Both the position numbers and the translations under genes were made by a program. Below, piece by piece: positions 15,971 to 26,095 of a DNA stretch of 64,000 nt; positions within the stretch are counted from its first letter, which is position 1, and every line of letters begins with the position of its first letter. Source of the DNA: Sphingobacterium sp. UBA5670 (lineage in GTDB: Bacteria; Bacteroidota; Bacteroidia; Sphingobacteriales; Sphingobacteriaceae). The notes beneath the pieces were generated by a model, which was not told the origin of the DNA, did no database searches, and saw nothing but the letters and a program-made list of their open reading frames with translations. The DNA lies in the NCBI RefSeq assembly GCF_002420705.1, contig NZ_DIIM01000002.1, positions 124,001 to 188,000 of the forward strand, written 5' to 3'.

Positions 15971-17188
15971 TTGAATTTTCCTTATTTTTTAGCACATCGG
16001 ATCGCATTTTCTGGAAAACGAACGTTCTCAAAATTGATCGTTCGGGTGACTATTGGTGCAATTGCTCTTGCTATTGCAGCGATTATCATATCTATTGCGG
16101 TATTGCGTGGATTTAAGGGAGAGATTATCAGCAAACAAAGGAGTTTTTTTGCCGATGTATTGGTCTTGCGTTATGACCTGAATAAGTCTCACGAAAATTC
16201 ACCCATAGCACTTACGCCAGAGCTCCGAAAATCAATATTGGCGATTCCCCAAGTCAATTCAATCAGTTCATTCGCCACTAAAGCCGGGATCATTAACGTG
16301 AACGATGAAGTTGAAGGAGTAGTCCTTAAAGGTATTGATTCATTGTATAATCAAGATCCACTTCAGCATATGTTGTTGGAAGGCAATATGATCGACTTTA
16401 AATCGGATAATGCCGATAATCAGATTTTGGTGTCTAAATATCTTGCAGACCGACTGCTCTTGAAAGTCGGCGACGATTTTATTATGTATTTCGTGCAGGA
16501 TCCCATACGTAAACGAAAATTTGTCATTAAGGGCATTTTTAATACGGGTTCTGAAGAGCTCGATAAGGTTTATGTTATCGGATCGCTCAATGTTATCCGC
16601 AAACTGAGCAACCTCGATGATCATGAAGTGGGTGGCTATGAAATTCGTATCAAGGATTTTAGTCAGCTCGAACAAACAACAAACAAAGTTGAAGATCTAT
16701 TGCCTATTGATATGCAGGCAATCAACATAAAGGATCAGGTCCCTGATATTTTTCAATGGCTGGAATTGCTGGATATGAACACAAAAATCATCTTCATACT
16801 GATGACAGTGGTGGCTATTATCAATATGATCTCCGCCTTGCTGATCACCATTCTTGAGCGGACTTCAATGATTGGGATCTTAAAAGCATTAGGTTATCGC
16901 AATGCCGGAATTCGCCGTGTCTTCATGTACAGTGCTCTATACCTCATCGGTCTCGGATTGTTAATCGGTAATCTGATAGGATTAAGTTTTTACTTTTTCC
17001 AGGATTTTACCCATTTCTTTAAATTAGATGAGAAGACCTATTATATCTCCTATGTGGCCGTTCAACTGCAATGGTCTGATGTGGTTTTCGTTAATATGGC
17101 TGTCGTGTTTATCGGAATGATCTCTTTGTTTGTTCCATCGATGTTAATCACCAAGATTAGTCCGATAAAAGCAATTTCTTTCAAGTAG
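15971..17188 (+). CDS. FtsX-like / LolC-E-type ABC transporter permease
   Basis: Inner-membrane permease of 405 aa. It has one N-terminal transmembrane helix (VTIGAIALAIAAIIISIAVL, about 26-45), a large periplasmic MacB-like domain, and three C-terminal helices forming the FtsX domain (from about residue 265). This layout matches LolC/LolE lipoprotein-releasing permeases. The start codon is TTG at 15971. The next in-frame Met is over 100 codons inward, and MNFPYFLAHRIAF is the expected N-terminus, so the TTG start is well supported. The ATPase partner is not adjacent, as often in Bacteroidota. Confidence 0.88.
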   Translation: MNFPYFLAHRIAFSGKRTFSKLIVRVTIGAIALAIAAIIISIAVLRGFKGEIISKQRSFFADVLVLRYDLNKSHENSPIALTPELRKSILAIPQVNSISSFATKAGIINVNDEVEGVVLKGIDSLYNQDPLQHMLLEGNMIDFKSDNADNQILVSKYLADRLLLKVGDDFIMYFVQDPIRKRKFVIKGIFNTGSEELDKVYVIGSLNVIRKLSNLDDHEVGGYEIRIKDFSQLEQTTNKVEDLLPIDMQAINIKDQVPDIFQWLELLDMNTKIIFILMTVVAIINMISALLITILERTSMIGILKALGYRNAGIRRVFMYSALYLIGLGLLIGNLIGLSFYFFQDFTHFFKLDEKTYYISYVAVQLQWSDVVFVNMAVVFIGMISLFVPSMLITKISPIKAISFK

Positions 17189-17304
17189 CAGTATATTTAA
17201 GTATTGCTTTACTTAGAAAAATCGTATTTTTAGTGCTGTTAACTATTTTTCGAGCTGTAGAGAAAAATAAGTATTTATATTTTACGGCTAGTATACAAGC
17301 ACTT

Positions 17305-19428
17305 ATGAATAAAACTTTTGAGCATATTTCCCACGCTTTCGAAGCACCTTTACAAAATCCTGTACTTATATTTTCGCTGGTACTTTTCATTATCTTGTTG
17401 TCACCGATTGTACTGCGGCCAATCAAAGTCCCCGGAATTATCGGGTTAATTATATCAGGTGTTATCATTGGACCTCATGGACTTAACTGGCTGGAAAAGA
17501 ACTCGGCGATAACACTATTTTCAACAATAGGCCTGCTTTATATCATGTTTATCGCTGGTTTGGAATTGGATATGAATGAGTTTAAAAAGACCAAAAATAA
17601 AAGCTTACTCTTTGGTTTCTTAACATTCATTGTACCCATCAGCATTGGTTATCCCGTTTGTCATTTTTTACTGGGCTACGGTATTTTGCCAAGTTTATTG
17701 ATATCAAGCATGTTTGCGACCCATACGTTGGTTTCTTATCCCATTGTGAATAGCTATGGTATTTCTAAAATGGAGGCTGTCGCGATTACGATAGGCGGAA
17801 CAATCCTAACAGATACGGCAGTACTGATTATACTTGCTGTGATTACGGGCGTTTCCCAAGGAAATATTGGCAATGAATTTTGGATTACCCTGACGATTTC
17901 CTTTGCTATTTTTCTGTTTATCATGTTTGGTGTTATCCCAAGAATCGCAAAATGGTTTTTTGAGCGTTTGGGGAGTGAGAAGACATCAAACTATATTTTC
18001 GTTCTTTCTGTTGTCTTTTTTGCCGCTTTTTTAGCGGAAATTGCCGGTCTTGAGCCGATCATTGGCGCTTTCGTAGCTGGATTGGCGCTCAACAAACTGA
18101 TTCCGCATTCTTCGGCTTTGATGAACCGGATCGAGTTTATCGGCAATGCAATTTTTATTCCTTTCTTTTTGATATCGGTGGGGATGATTGTCGATGTGAG
18201 CGTGATCTTGAAGGGGCCTCAGGCACTCATTATTGCCGGAACATTGACCGTTGTGGCTATCGTCGGAAAATATGTGGCGGCTTGGTTGACGCAGCTCGTT
18301 TTTAAATATAGTCGTGGTCAGCGCAATCTGATATTTGGTTTGAGCAGTGCGCATGCCGCGGCAACCTTGGCTGTTATCATGGTGGGGCATAAGAACGGTA
18401 TTATTGATGAGAACGTACTCAATGGGACGATTCTGTTGATTTTGGTGACCTGCATTGTCGCTACAGTGGTTACGGGAAATGCCTCACGTAAAGTGGTGAT
18501 GGATGGTGAACAGGATGAGGAGCATACTGATGTGGTGAAGGAAAAAGATGAAAACATCTTGATCTCTATCGCTAATATGGATAATATGGAGCCGATTTTG
18601 GACTTTTCCACCTATATTAAAAGCAAAAAGTGTTCCTATCCCGTCAATATTGTTTCCGTTGTAAAAGACAATGAACAGGCCGAGTTAAACATGTCAAAAG
18701 CACGGAAGAATCTGGATAATATGGTTCGTTATGCTTCCGGCAGCGAAACAAATGTGAACATCAGTGCGACAATAGATTTAAATATAGCAAGCGGTGTTGC
18801 GCGGTCGGCAAAAGAGGTTTCTGCCAACTGTATCGTTTTGGGCTGGCCTAGCGCCGCTAATTTTATGGATAAATTTGTGGGAGAGAAAACAGAAAGTATT
18901 TTAAATCGAACTTCCGCAAATGTAATGTTATGTCATTTTAAAAAGCCTTTTATTTCGAATAAATCCATCGTTGTTTTTGCACCACCGATGTGTGAGGCCG
19001 AATTTGGGTTCGAGTATTGGCTGGAAAAGGTGGTTAAGCTTGCTCAGGAATTATCCCTCTCGATCACTTTCGTTGTCGATGCACGATCCGCCACTGCCAT
19101 TGAAGCACATCTTGTCGAATTGAAAAATTCTGTTCCCGTCACCTTTGAACATTATGATGCTTGGGACAATTTGCAGGGCCTTAAAGCGTTTAAAGAGGAG
19201 GAGGCAATGTTTATTTTCGTATCGGCTAGAAATGGGGAGGTGTCTTACCGTGACTCCCTAGATGGCGTAGCAAAAAAATTAGATCGTATCTATGCAAACG
19301 AAAATCTTGTTTTAGTGTTTCCTAGTAGAGTGGAAAATGCACATATCGACGAATATGAAGATGTGGAAGCTGCTCCAATCTTTAGAAAAATTAGCAAAGA
19401 AATCGGAAATATGTTTAATAAAGGATAG
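17305..19428 (+). CDS. Kef-type cation:proton antiporter with cytoplasmic C-terminal domain
   Basis: CPA2-family antiporter of 707 aa. About twelve transmembrane helices occupy roughly residues 20-400 (motifs GLIISGVIIGPHGL and EIAGLEPIIGAFVAGLALNKLIP). A cytoplasmic tail of about 270 residues resembles two universal-stress-protein-like units (ILISIANMDNMEPILDF and IVVFAPPMCEAEFGFEYW). The open frame continues 24 codons upstream to a GTG at 17233, but the ATG at 17305 (MNKTFEHISHAF) fits the family better. It exchanges K+ or Na+ for protons; ion specificity is not readable. It is followed within 30 bases by isocitrate dehydrogenase. Confidence 0.88.
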   Translation: MNKTFEHISHAFEAPLQNPVLIFSLVLFIILLSPIVLRPIKVPGIIGLIISGVIIGPHGLNWLEKNSAITLFSTIGLLYIMFIAGLELDMNEFKKTKNKSLLFGFLTFIVPISIGYPVCHFLLGYGILPSLLISSMFATHTLVSYPIVNSYGISKMEAVAITIGGTILTDTAVLIILAVITGVSQGNIGNEFWITLTISFAIFLFIMFGVIPRIAKWFFERLGSEKTSNYIFVLSVVFFAAFLAEIAGLEPIIGAFVAGLALNKLIPHSSALMNRIEFIGNAIFIPFFLISVGMIVDVSVILKGPQALIIAGTLTVVAIVGKYVAAWLTQLVFKYSRGQRNLIFGLSSAHAAATLAVIMVGHKNGIIDENVLNGTILLILVTCIVATVVTGNASRKVVMDGEQDEEHTDVVKEKDENILISIANMDNMEPILDFSTYIKSKKCSYPVNIVSVVKDNEQAELNMSKARKNLDNMVRYASGSETNVNISATIDLNIASGVARSAKEVSANCIVLGWPSAANFMDKFVGEKTESILNRTSANVMLCHFKKPFISNKSIVVFAPPMCEAEFGFEYWLEKVVKLAQELSLSITFVVDARSATAIEAHLVELKNSVPVTFEHYDAWDNLQGLKAFKEEEAMFIFVSARNGEVSYRDSLDGVAKKLDRIYANENLVLVFPSRVENAHIDEYEDVEAAPIFRKISKEIGNMFNKG

Positions 19429-19455
19429 GTATACCTTCCATTAAAATCGCAGATT

Positions 19456-20718
19456 ATGTCGAATAAGATTACAATGTCAAGTGAAGGAACATTGCAGGTT
19501 CCGAATTTTCCAACAATTCCTTTTATCATCGGTGACGGTATTGGTCCTGATCTTTGGCATGCCGCCGTGCGTGTTTTTGATAAAGCGGTGGAAAAAGCCT
19601 ATAATGGACAGCGTAAAATACTATGGAAAGAGGTTTTAGCGGGCGAAAAAGCTTTTAATGAAACGGGAGAGTGGTTGCCAAAGGCGACGCTTGATGTCCT
19701 AAAAGAATATCTGGTGGGTATCAAAGGGCCGTTAACAACACCTGTTGGAGGCGGGATACGCTCGTTGAATGTTGCATTGCGCAAGGATTTGGATCTCTAT
19801 GTTTGTCAGCGTCCTACAAAATGGTTTACAGGAGTGCCTTCTCCCGTTAAACATCCGGAATATGTTGACATGGTCATTTTTCGCGAAAATACGGAGGATA
19901 TTTATGCAGGAATAGAATTTCAGGCCGGGACAGCCGAAGCGAACAGGCTCCAGGATTTCTTGCATGATGAGCTTGATATTGATTACGATTTCTCGGCTAC
20001 GACGGGTGTCGGTGTCAAGCTGGTTTCTGAGGAAGGGTCGAAAAGATTAGTCCGTGCAGCGATAGAACACGCTATTCATCATAGTTTACCTTCCGTGACG
20101 ATTGTTCACAAAGGAAATATCATGAAATTTACCGAAGGTGCTTTTAAGATTTGGGGCTATGAGGTGGCTGAAACCGAATTTGCAGACAAAACATATACCT
20201 GGGGGCAATGGGAGCGGACGAAAGCTGAAAAAGGTGAGGAGGCTGCCAATCAGGAGCAGAAAGATGCGCTGGGATCCGGAAAAATTTTAATTAAAGATAT
20301 TATTGCAGATAATTTTTTACAGCAGATCCTGCTCAATCCACGGGATTTTTCTGTTGTAGCAACGCTAAATCTGAACGGTGATTATATTTCCGATGCACTG
20401 GCCGCAATGGTTGGCGGAATTGGGATCGCACCGGGCGCCAATATCAATTTTAAAACAGGTCACGCTGTTTTTGAAGCGACACATGGAACTGCGCCACGCT
20501 TTGCGAATACCGATACCATGAATCCTTCCTCTGTTATTCTGAGCGGTGTCATGCTGTTGGAATATCTGGGATGGACGGAAGCCGCGGAAGCAATTGTTAA
20601 GGCCTTGGGGGAGACCATCATTGCCAAGACCGTAACTGTAGACTTTTACAATTTGATGGAAGATGCTACCCTGGTTAAGACCAGTGAATTTGCGGACCGG
20701 ATTATTGAAAAAATATAA
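19456..20718 (+). CDS. icd: NADP-dependent isocitrate dehydrogenase
   Basis: TCA-cycle enzyme converting isocitrate to 2-oxoglutarate. Homodimeric-type Icd of 420 aa. The substrate-binding serine region [20 protein letters not shown] corresponds to the loop phosphorylated in E. coli Icd. The [13 protein letters not shown] stretch and the C-terminal [17 protein letters not shown] with GTAPRFAN identify the family. The start is ATG at 19456, 27 bases after the antiporter stop. The small gene that follows is probably cotranscribed. Confidence 0.95.
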   Translation: MSNKITMSSEGTLQVPNFPTIPFIIGDGIGPDLWHAAVRVFDKAVEKAYNGQRKILWKEVLAGEKAFNETGEWLPKATLDVLKEYLVGIKGPLTTPVGGGIRSLNVALRKDLDLYVCQRPTKWFTGVPSPVKHPEYVDMVIFRENTEDIYAGIEFQAGTAEANRLQDFLHDELDIDYDFSATTGVGVKLVSEEGSKRLVRAAIEHAIHHSLPSVTIVHKGNIMKFTEGAFKIWGYEVAETEFADKTYTWGQWERTKAEKGEEAANQEQKDALGSGKILIKDIIADNFLQQILLNPRDFSVVATLNLNGDYISDALAAMVGGIGIAPGANINFKTGHAVFEATHGTAPRFANTDTMNPSSVILSGVMLLEYLGWTEAAEAIVKALGETIIAKTVTVDFYNLMEDATLVKTSEFADRIIEKI

Positions 20719-20745
20719 GAATTTTAGTCAAATTTCTGCTTTTTT

Positions 20746-21003
20746 ATGGACTACAATCAGTTGCCACCTTTTATAAGGGAATCGCGTATTTTTACAGAGA
20801 ACGATAAAATTAAATTAGCTCAGGCCGATCGTTTACCTACGCCGCAGGAAGTGGACGACATCACCGGGCTTCCCGAAATTTACGAATTGTTAAATGCTTT
20901 TATCGGCGATCAATCCTCCCGTAATACCCACCTTCAACTTAAAGCGAAGGAGTATTTGCAAGATAATCAGGTAGATATGGCTTGGAAGGTTTTGCTTATC
21001 TGA
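20746..21003 (+). CDS. Hypothetical protein, 85 aa
   Basis: Short soluble protein with no signal peptide, membrane segment or recognised motif. It is mostly charged and predicted helical (ENDKIKLAQADRLPTPQEVDDITGLPEIYELLNAFIG). It lies 27 bases after icd on the same strand with similar composition, so it is probably real and cotranscribed. Function unknown. Confidence 0.6.
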   Translation: MDYNQLPPFIRESRIFTENDKIKLAQADRLPTPQEVDDITGLPEIYELLNAFIGDQSSRNTHLQLKAKEYLQDNQVDMAWKVLLI

Positions 21004-21094
21004 TGTTTTTTGCATTAAATTAGGGAATTGTTGTGCGATCTTTTTATTGAAATCATTTAGAATTTTGTAAATTTTTAATAAAAAAAGAGATTAG

Positions 21095-21125
21095 TTGAAA
21101 AATATATAATTTTATTTTACCTTTG
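21095..21125 (+). promoter_or_regulatory. Promoter of serC
   Basis: TTG at 21095-21097, exactly 20 bases, then TACCTTTG (21118-21125), a full match to the Bacteroidetes -33/-7 form. It predicts a leader of about 60 bases before serC. Confidence 0.75.
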
Positions 21126-21189
21126 GTTTTTAAAACAACAGATTGCTGAGCTAGGGTAAAAAAAGGCAATCAAACAAACTATAACATCA

Positions 21190-22260
21190 ATGAAACATAA
21201 TTTTGGAGCAGGTCCATGTATTCTGCCAAAGGAAGTATTTCAACAAGCCTCAGAAGCTGTAATTGATTTTAACAACACAGGTTTATCAATTTTAGAGATC
21301 TCTCACCGTTCCAAAGAGTTTGAAGCAGTGATAGACGAAGCGACACAATTAGTAAGAGAATTATTGGCAGTGCCTCAGGGATATTCGATTCTTTTCCTTC
21401 AGGGCGGAGCCAGTCTGCAATTTGCAATGGCGCCTTTGAATCTATTGCCCGAAGGTGGTAAAGCTGCTTATTTGGATACTGGTGTCTGGGCGACAAAAGC
21501 TTTAAAAGAAGCTAAAAAATTCGGTACAGTAGATGTTGTAGCTTCGTCGATTGATAAAAACTATTCCTATATACCGAAAGGATATGCTATTCCTTCGGAT
21601 GCAGCATATTTCCATTACACAGCCAACAATACCATTTATGGAACTGAAGTCTTTGAAAAACCTGAGACAGCATTGCCAGTTGTTGTTGATATGTCTTCGG
21701 ATATCTTTTCACGTGAGATCAATGTAGCAGATTATGATTTGATCTATGCGGGAGCACAGAAAAATATGGGACCTGCAGGTGTTACCTTAGTTATCGTGAA
21801 AGATGATATCCTTGGTAAATCAGGCCGTGTGCTTCCATCGATGTTAGATTACCAGTTGCATATCAATGGTGGTTCAATGTACAATACGCCACCTGTATAT
21901 TCGATCTTCGTCTCGATGTTAAATCTTCGCTGGTTAAAAGCAAAAGGCGGTGTTGCCGTATTGGAGCAAGAGAATATCATCAAAGCACGTGCTTTATACG
22001 ATGAGATCGATCGCAATCCATTGTTCAAAGGTACTGCTGCTGTAGAAGACCGTTCCCGCATGAATGTTACTTTTGTGATGGATACGCCAGAGTTGGAAGC
22101 TGAATTTTTGGCTTTGGCGAAAGAACGCAATCTGATTGGTATCAAAGGACACCGTTCTGTAGGTGGATTTAGAGCTTCAATTTACAATGCTTTACCATTA
22201 AGCAGCGTGAATGCATTGATTGATGCAATGAAAGAATTTGAGGATACACATACTGCCTAA
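21190..22260 (+). CDS. serC: Phosphoserine aminotransferase
   Basis: PLP enzyme converting 3-phosphohydroxypyruvate to phosphoserine (and acting in pyridoxal phosphate synthesis in some bacteria). 356 aa, beginning with the characteristic [11 protein letters not shown]. The PLP lysine lies in [16 protein letters not shown], and the phosphate/substrate motif [13 protein letters not shown] follows. The next gene is serA, so the two genes give the first two steps of serine synthesis in one locus. A hairpin without a T-tract (arms 22265-22272 and 22282-22289) lies just after the stop and may be a processing or attenuation structure. Confidence 0.96.
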   Translation: MKHNFGAGPCILPKEVFQQASEAVIDFNNTGLSILEISHRSKEFEAVIDEATQLVRELLAVPQGYSILFLQGGASLQFAMAPLNLLPEGGKAAYLDTGVWATKALKEAKKFGTVDVVASSIDKNYSYIPKGYAIPSDAAYFHYTANNTIYGTEVFEKPETALPVVVDMSSDIFSREINVADYDLIYAGAQKNMGPAGVTLVIVKDDILGKSGRVLPSMLDYQLHINGGSMYNTPPVYSIFVSMLNLRWLKAKGGVAVLEQENIIKARALYDEIDRNPLFKGTAAVEDRSRMNVTFVMDTPELEAEFLALAKERNLIGIKGHRSVGGFRASIYNALPLSSVNALIDAMKEFEDTHTA

Positions 22261-22405
22261 GGCAGCATGAATGTTTTTAAAATTCATGCGCTGACGGATA
22301 AATAATTAGTTAGATTAAGAATTATTGAGGTATCGTTATTTTCGCTTGCTCAGACCTTCTGATCAGCTGAAAGGGGCTGTTTACCTTTAAAAACGAATTA
22401 TAAAG

Positions 22406-23353
22406 ATGAAAATATTAGCGAATGACGGCATCGATCCACTAGGAAAAAAGATGTTGGAGGATGCAGGTCATAGTGTAGATACAAACCATATTCCACAGGA
22501 AGAGCTTGCTGAGAAGCTGCTTGCTTATGATGCAATCACTGTACGTAGTGCGACAAAAGTACGTCAGGCATTGATCGATGGCTGCCCTAACTTGAAAGTT
22601 ATCGGCCGTGGTGGAGTAGGCATGGATAATATTGACGTAGAATATGCGCGTTCAAAAGGTATTGCTGTCGTCAATACACCGGCGGCATCTTCTTTATCTG
22701 TTGCTGAATTGGTTTTTGCCCATTTGTTGAACGGTGTACGTTTCTTATACGATTCTAATAGAAAAATGCCTGTTGAAGGCAATACTAAATTTGGCGCGCT
22801 GAAAAAAGCTTATGGAGCCGGAACAGAGCTTCGTGGAAAAACCATCGGTATTGTTGGTTTTGGTCGTATCGGCCGTGAAGTAGCAAAAATCGCCATTGGT
22901 TTAGGTATGGATGTCGTTTATACAGATCTATTTGAAGGGCCTAAAGCGTTGACAATAGCGCTTTCTGGCGGTATTCAAGTTGATGTGCCTATTCGACAAG
23001 TGGAAATGGAAAACTTGTTGAAAGTTTCTGATTTTATCTCTTTACACGTTCCATTTTTGGATAAACCTGCTATCGGTGCTGCTGAGTTTCCTTTGTTAAA
23101 AGACGGTGTAGGCTTAGTAAATGCTTCCAGAGGTGGCGTTATCGATGAATTAGAATTGGTGAAAGCATTGGATTCCGGTAAAGTTGCATTTGCTGGGTTG
23201 GATGTATTCGATAATGAACCAACACCACGTGAGGAGATCTTGAAACATCCTAAAATTTCATTAACGCCCCATATTGGAGCAGCAACCAATGAAGCACAAG
23301 AAAGAATCGGCGAAGAATTGGCCGGTCTATTGATCGAAAACTTGAAGAATTAA
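22406..23353 (+). CDS. serA: D-3-phosphoglycerate dehydrogenase, short form
   Basis: Oxidises 3-phosphoglycerate to 3-phosphohydroxypyruvate with NAD. The 315-aa form has only the substrate and nucleotide domains. It lacks the C-terminal ACT regulatory domain, so feedback inhibition by serine through ACT is not expected. The Rossmann motif GIVGFGRIGREVAK is near 148-161. The catalytic Arg/Glu/His set lies in NASRGGVIDE, LDVFDNEPTP and LTPHIGAATNEA. It is followed by a strong terminator. Confidence 0.95.
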   Translation: MKILANDGIDPLGKKMLEDAGHSVDTNHIPQEELAEKLLAYDAITVRSATKVRQALIDGCPNLKVIGRGGVGMDNIDVEYARSKGIAVVNTPAASSLSVAELVFAHLLNGVRFLYDSNRKMPVEGNTKFGALKKAYGAGTELRGKTIGIVGFGRIGREVAKIAIGLGMDVVYTDLFEGPKALTIALSGGIQVDVPIRQVEMENLLKVSDFISLHVPFLDKPAIGAAEFPLLKDGVGLVNASRGGVIDELELVKALDSGKVAFAGLDVFDNEPTPREEILKHPKISLTPHIGAATNEAQERIGEELAGLLIENLKN

Positions 23354-23375
23354 TTCTTCCGCATAACACAAAGAT

Positions 23376-23417
23376 ATGCGGCACAAAACTTTCATGATTT
23401 TGTGCCGCATTTTTTTT
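23376..23417 (+). terminator. Terminator of the serC-serA unit
   Basis: Perfect 13-base arms ATGCGGCACAAAA (23376-23388) and its complement (23398-23410), nine-base loop, then a T8 tract starting at the last arm base. Confidence 0.92.
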
Positions 23418-23477
23418 AATATAAATTCATGAATTGCCTATATTGGCACACAGTAATTTAATAATTGTAACTTCAGT

Positions 23478-24791
23478 ATGAAAGTTTTAAAATTTGGTGG
23501 TACTTCCGTGGGAAGTGCAGCACGTATCAAAGGGTTGTTGGATATAGTAAACCCTGCTGAACGTCAGATCGTCGTGTTGTCCGCAGTTGCTGGAACGACA
23601 AATGCTTTGGTAGAAATAGGTCAGGCTTACACAGCAGGTAAGAAGGACGAAGCTAAAGATTTGGTCAAGAAGCATAAGGATAAGTACGAGGATCTTATCA
23701 AAGAACTTTTTAGCACTGAACAAGGGTATAAAAATGGTAAAGAATTGATCGATTACCATTTTAACCTAATTTCCGCCTTGGCTAACGAATTGTTTACATC
23801 GATCGAAGAGAAAGTGATCTTGGCGCAAGGTGAGTTGATGTCTACTGCTTTATGGCATTTCTACTTGAATGAAATCGGCGTTAAATCCGTGTTGCTGCCA
23901 GCTTTGGATTTTATGAAAATCGACGAGGACAACGAGCCTATGGTAGAGTATATCGGTGAAAAGCTTAGCAACATCCTGGCGCAAAGTCCGGAAAACACCT
24001 TATTTATCACACAAGGTTTTATTTGTAGAAACTCATTTGGCGAAATTGATAATTTGCGCCGTGGTGGCTCAGATTATACAGCTTCATTGATCGGCGCATC
24101 AATTCGTGCCGAGGAAGTTCAGATCTGGACGGATATCGATGGTATGCACAATAATGATCCGCGTGTTGTCAAAGGAACGACGCCGATCGCTCACCTAAGT
24201 TTTGATGAGGCTGCGGAGTTAGCCTATTTTGGAGCTAAAATTTTACATCCGCAATCGGTATTCCCTGCGCAAAAATATAATGTTCCGGTAAGATTGTTGA
24301 ATACGATGGAACCAAATGCAAAAGGAACATTGATCAGTAAAGACGGCGCGCAAAAAGGTTGTATTCGTGCGATAGCAGCGAAAGACGGAATTACGGCAAT
24401 CCATATCCATTCATCAAGAATGTTGCTGGCTTATGGTTTCTTACGTCGTGTTTTTGAAATTTTCGAGCGCTATAAAACACCAATTGATATGATCACCACC
24501 TCGGAGGTCGCAGTGTCCCTGACGATTGATGATACCACAAATTTGGCGGATATTATCAAGGAAGTTGAGGACTTTGGTTCAGTAACTGTCGATGGTGATC
24601 AGACCATTGTCTGTGTTGTCGGCGATTTCGGATTGAATAGCCACGGTTACGCAGCACGTGTACTCGATGCTGTAAAACATTTGCCAGTACGTATGATATC
24701 TTATGGTGGTTCGGATTTCAATGTATCCATTTTATTAAATTCAGACCATAAGACTGAGGCATTACGTTCATTGCACAATCGTTTATTTTAA
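23478..24791 (+). CDS. lysC: Aspartate kinase (monofunctional)
   Basis: First step of the aspartate-family pathway (lysine, threonine, methionine, diaminopimelate). 437 aa, with the amino-acid kinase N-terminus KFGGTSVGSA, the RGGSDYTASLIGA active-site stretch, and a C-terminal ACT regulatory pair (ITAIHIHSSRMLLAYGFLRRVFEIF and QTIVCVVGDFG). There is no homoserine dehydrogenase fusion. lysA follows after 15 bases, which points to the lysine and diaminopimelate branch as the main role. Confidence 0.93.
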   Translation: MKVLKFGGTSVGSAARIKGLLDIVNPAERQIVVLSAVAGTTNALVEIGQAYTAGKKDEAKDLVKKHKDKYEDLIKELFSTEQGYKNGKELIDYHFNLISALANELFTSIEEKVILAQGELMSTALWHFYLNEIGVKSVLLPALDFMKIDEDNEPMVEYIGEKLSNILAQSPENTLFITQGFICRNSFGEIDNLRRGGSDYTASLIGASIRAEEVQIWTDIDGMHNNDPRVVKGTTPIAHLSFDEAAELAYFGAKILHPQSVFPAQKYNVPVRLLNTMEPNAKGTLISKDGAQKGCIRAIAAKDGITAIHIHSSRMLLAYGFLRRVFEIFERYKTPIDMITTSEVAVSLTIDDTTNLADIIKEVEDFGSVTVDGDQTIVCVVGDFGLNSHGYAARVLDAVKHLPVRMISYGGSDFNVSILLNSDHKTEALRSLHNRLF

Positions 24792-24806
24792 GAAGTAGGT
24801 TTTTAT

Positions 24807-25967
24807 ATGATAAATACAGGTATCGCGGCGAAATTTGCAGAGAAAGAAACGCCGTTTTATTATTATGATCTGAATGTGTTAAACAAGACCTTGGAGGCTG
24901 CGCATGCTGCTTCGCACAAACGAGGATTTCATGTTCACTATGCATTAAAGGCCAATTTTAATGACGCGTTATTGAAGGCGATTCAAGCGGTCGGCTTTGG
25001 TGCGGATTGTGTGAGTGGCAATGAGGTAAAGAAAGCCATTGAATGTGGCTTTGATTCCAGGAAAGTCACTTTTGCTGGAGTTGGTAAATCCGATAAGGAA
25101 ATCAATTATGCGCTCGATCAAAATATCTTTGCGTTTAATGTTGAATCCATTCAGGAGCTTGAGGTTATCAATGAGCTAGCCTCAAAGAAAGGCGTAAAAG
25201 CAAATGTAGCGTTGCGGATCAACCCAAATGTGGATGCGCATACCCATCATTACATTACAACAGGACTGGATGAAAATAAGTTTGGTGTTCCAAATGCTGA
25301 CTTGGAGAAATGTGCCGCTGTGCTTAAGAAATGTGAATTTATTGAGTTGGTCGGCCTTCATTTCCACGTAGGTTCTCAAATCACCGATATGACTGTATTC
25401 AAAAGTCTATGTGTGAAAGTCAATGAATGGAAAAATTGGTTTGAAGAACACGGTACTCAGATTCGTGTACTCAATGTTGGTGGTGGACTAGGGATTGATT
25501 ACAAAAATCCTGATGGAAATAACATTCCAGATTTTGAAGCCTATTTTGATATATTCGACCGCTTCCTGGAGCGCACTCCGCAGCAGGAAGTACATTTTGA
25601 ACTGGGAAGGGCTTTAGTCGCACAATGTGGAAGTTTGGTTAGCCGTGTATTGTATGTCAAAAATGGTGTAAAGAAAAACTTTTTGGTATTGGATGCGGGA
25701 ATGACCGAATTAATGCGTCCTGCGCTATATCAAGCTTATCATAAAATTGAGAATATCAGCGTGGCGGAACCAGCTGAGTCCGTGAACTATGATGTTGTCG
25801 GGCCGATTTGTGAATCGTCAGACTGTTTTGGAAAGGAAGTACCGCTTCCGATTTCAAAACGTGGAGATTTGATTGCAATCCGTTCTGCCGGCGCTTATGG
25901 AGAAGTGATGGCATCGCGTTATAACTTAAGAGAAGAAATACGCTTTGTGTATAGCAATCAGCTTTAA
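24807..25967 (+). CDS. lysA: Diaminopimelate decarboxylase
   Basis: Last step of lysine synthesis: PLP-dependent decarboxylation of meso-diaminopimelate. Alanine-racemase-like TIM barrel with the PLP lysine in HYALKANFN (about residue 49), the glycine-rich phosphate loop NVGGGLGIDY, and the CESSDCFGK motif supplied by the partner subunit. The length of 386 aa is normal. It forms an operon with lysC, 15 bases apart, closed by a terminator. Confidence 0.95.
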   Translation: MINTGIAAKFAEKETPFYYYDLNVLNKTLEAAHAASHKRGFHVHYALKANFNDALLKAIQAVGFGADCVSGNEVKKAIECGFDSRKVTFAGVGKSDKEINYALDQNIFAFNVESIQELEVINELASKKGVKANVALRINPNVDAHTHHYITTGLDENKFGVPNADLEKCAAVLKKCEFIELVGLHFHVGSQITDMTVFKSLCVKVNEWKNWFEEHGTQIRVLNVGGGLGIDYKNPDGNNIPDFEAYFDIFDRFLERTPQQEVHFELGRALVAQCGSLVSRVLYVKNGVKKNFLVLDAGMTELMRPALYQAYHKIENISVAEPAESVNYDVVGPICESSDCFGKEVPLPISKRGDLIAIRSAGAYGEVMASRYNLREEIRFVYSNQL

Positions 25968-25990
25968 CCTCCGTTTTAAAATATTGATGT

Positions 25991-26024
25991 AAAAGCCAGT
26001 CTGTTTCTCAGATTGGCTTTTTGT
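25991..26024 (+). terminator. Terminator of the lysC-lysA operon
   Basis: Arms AAAAGCCAGTCTG and CAGATTGGCTTTTT, one G-T pair, five-base loop, followed by a T-rich tail. Confidence 0.85.
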
Positions 26025-26095
26025 TTTAATCGTTTTGTCCTATGCGCAGACACTTTTGTTTGTCTTTTTCTTGATCGTCTTTCGTATACTTGTTT

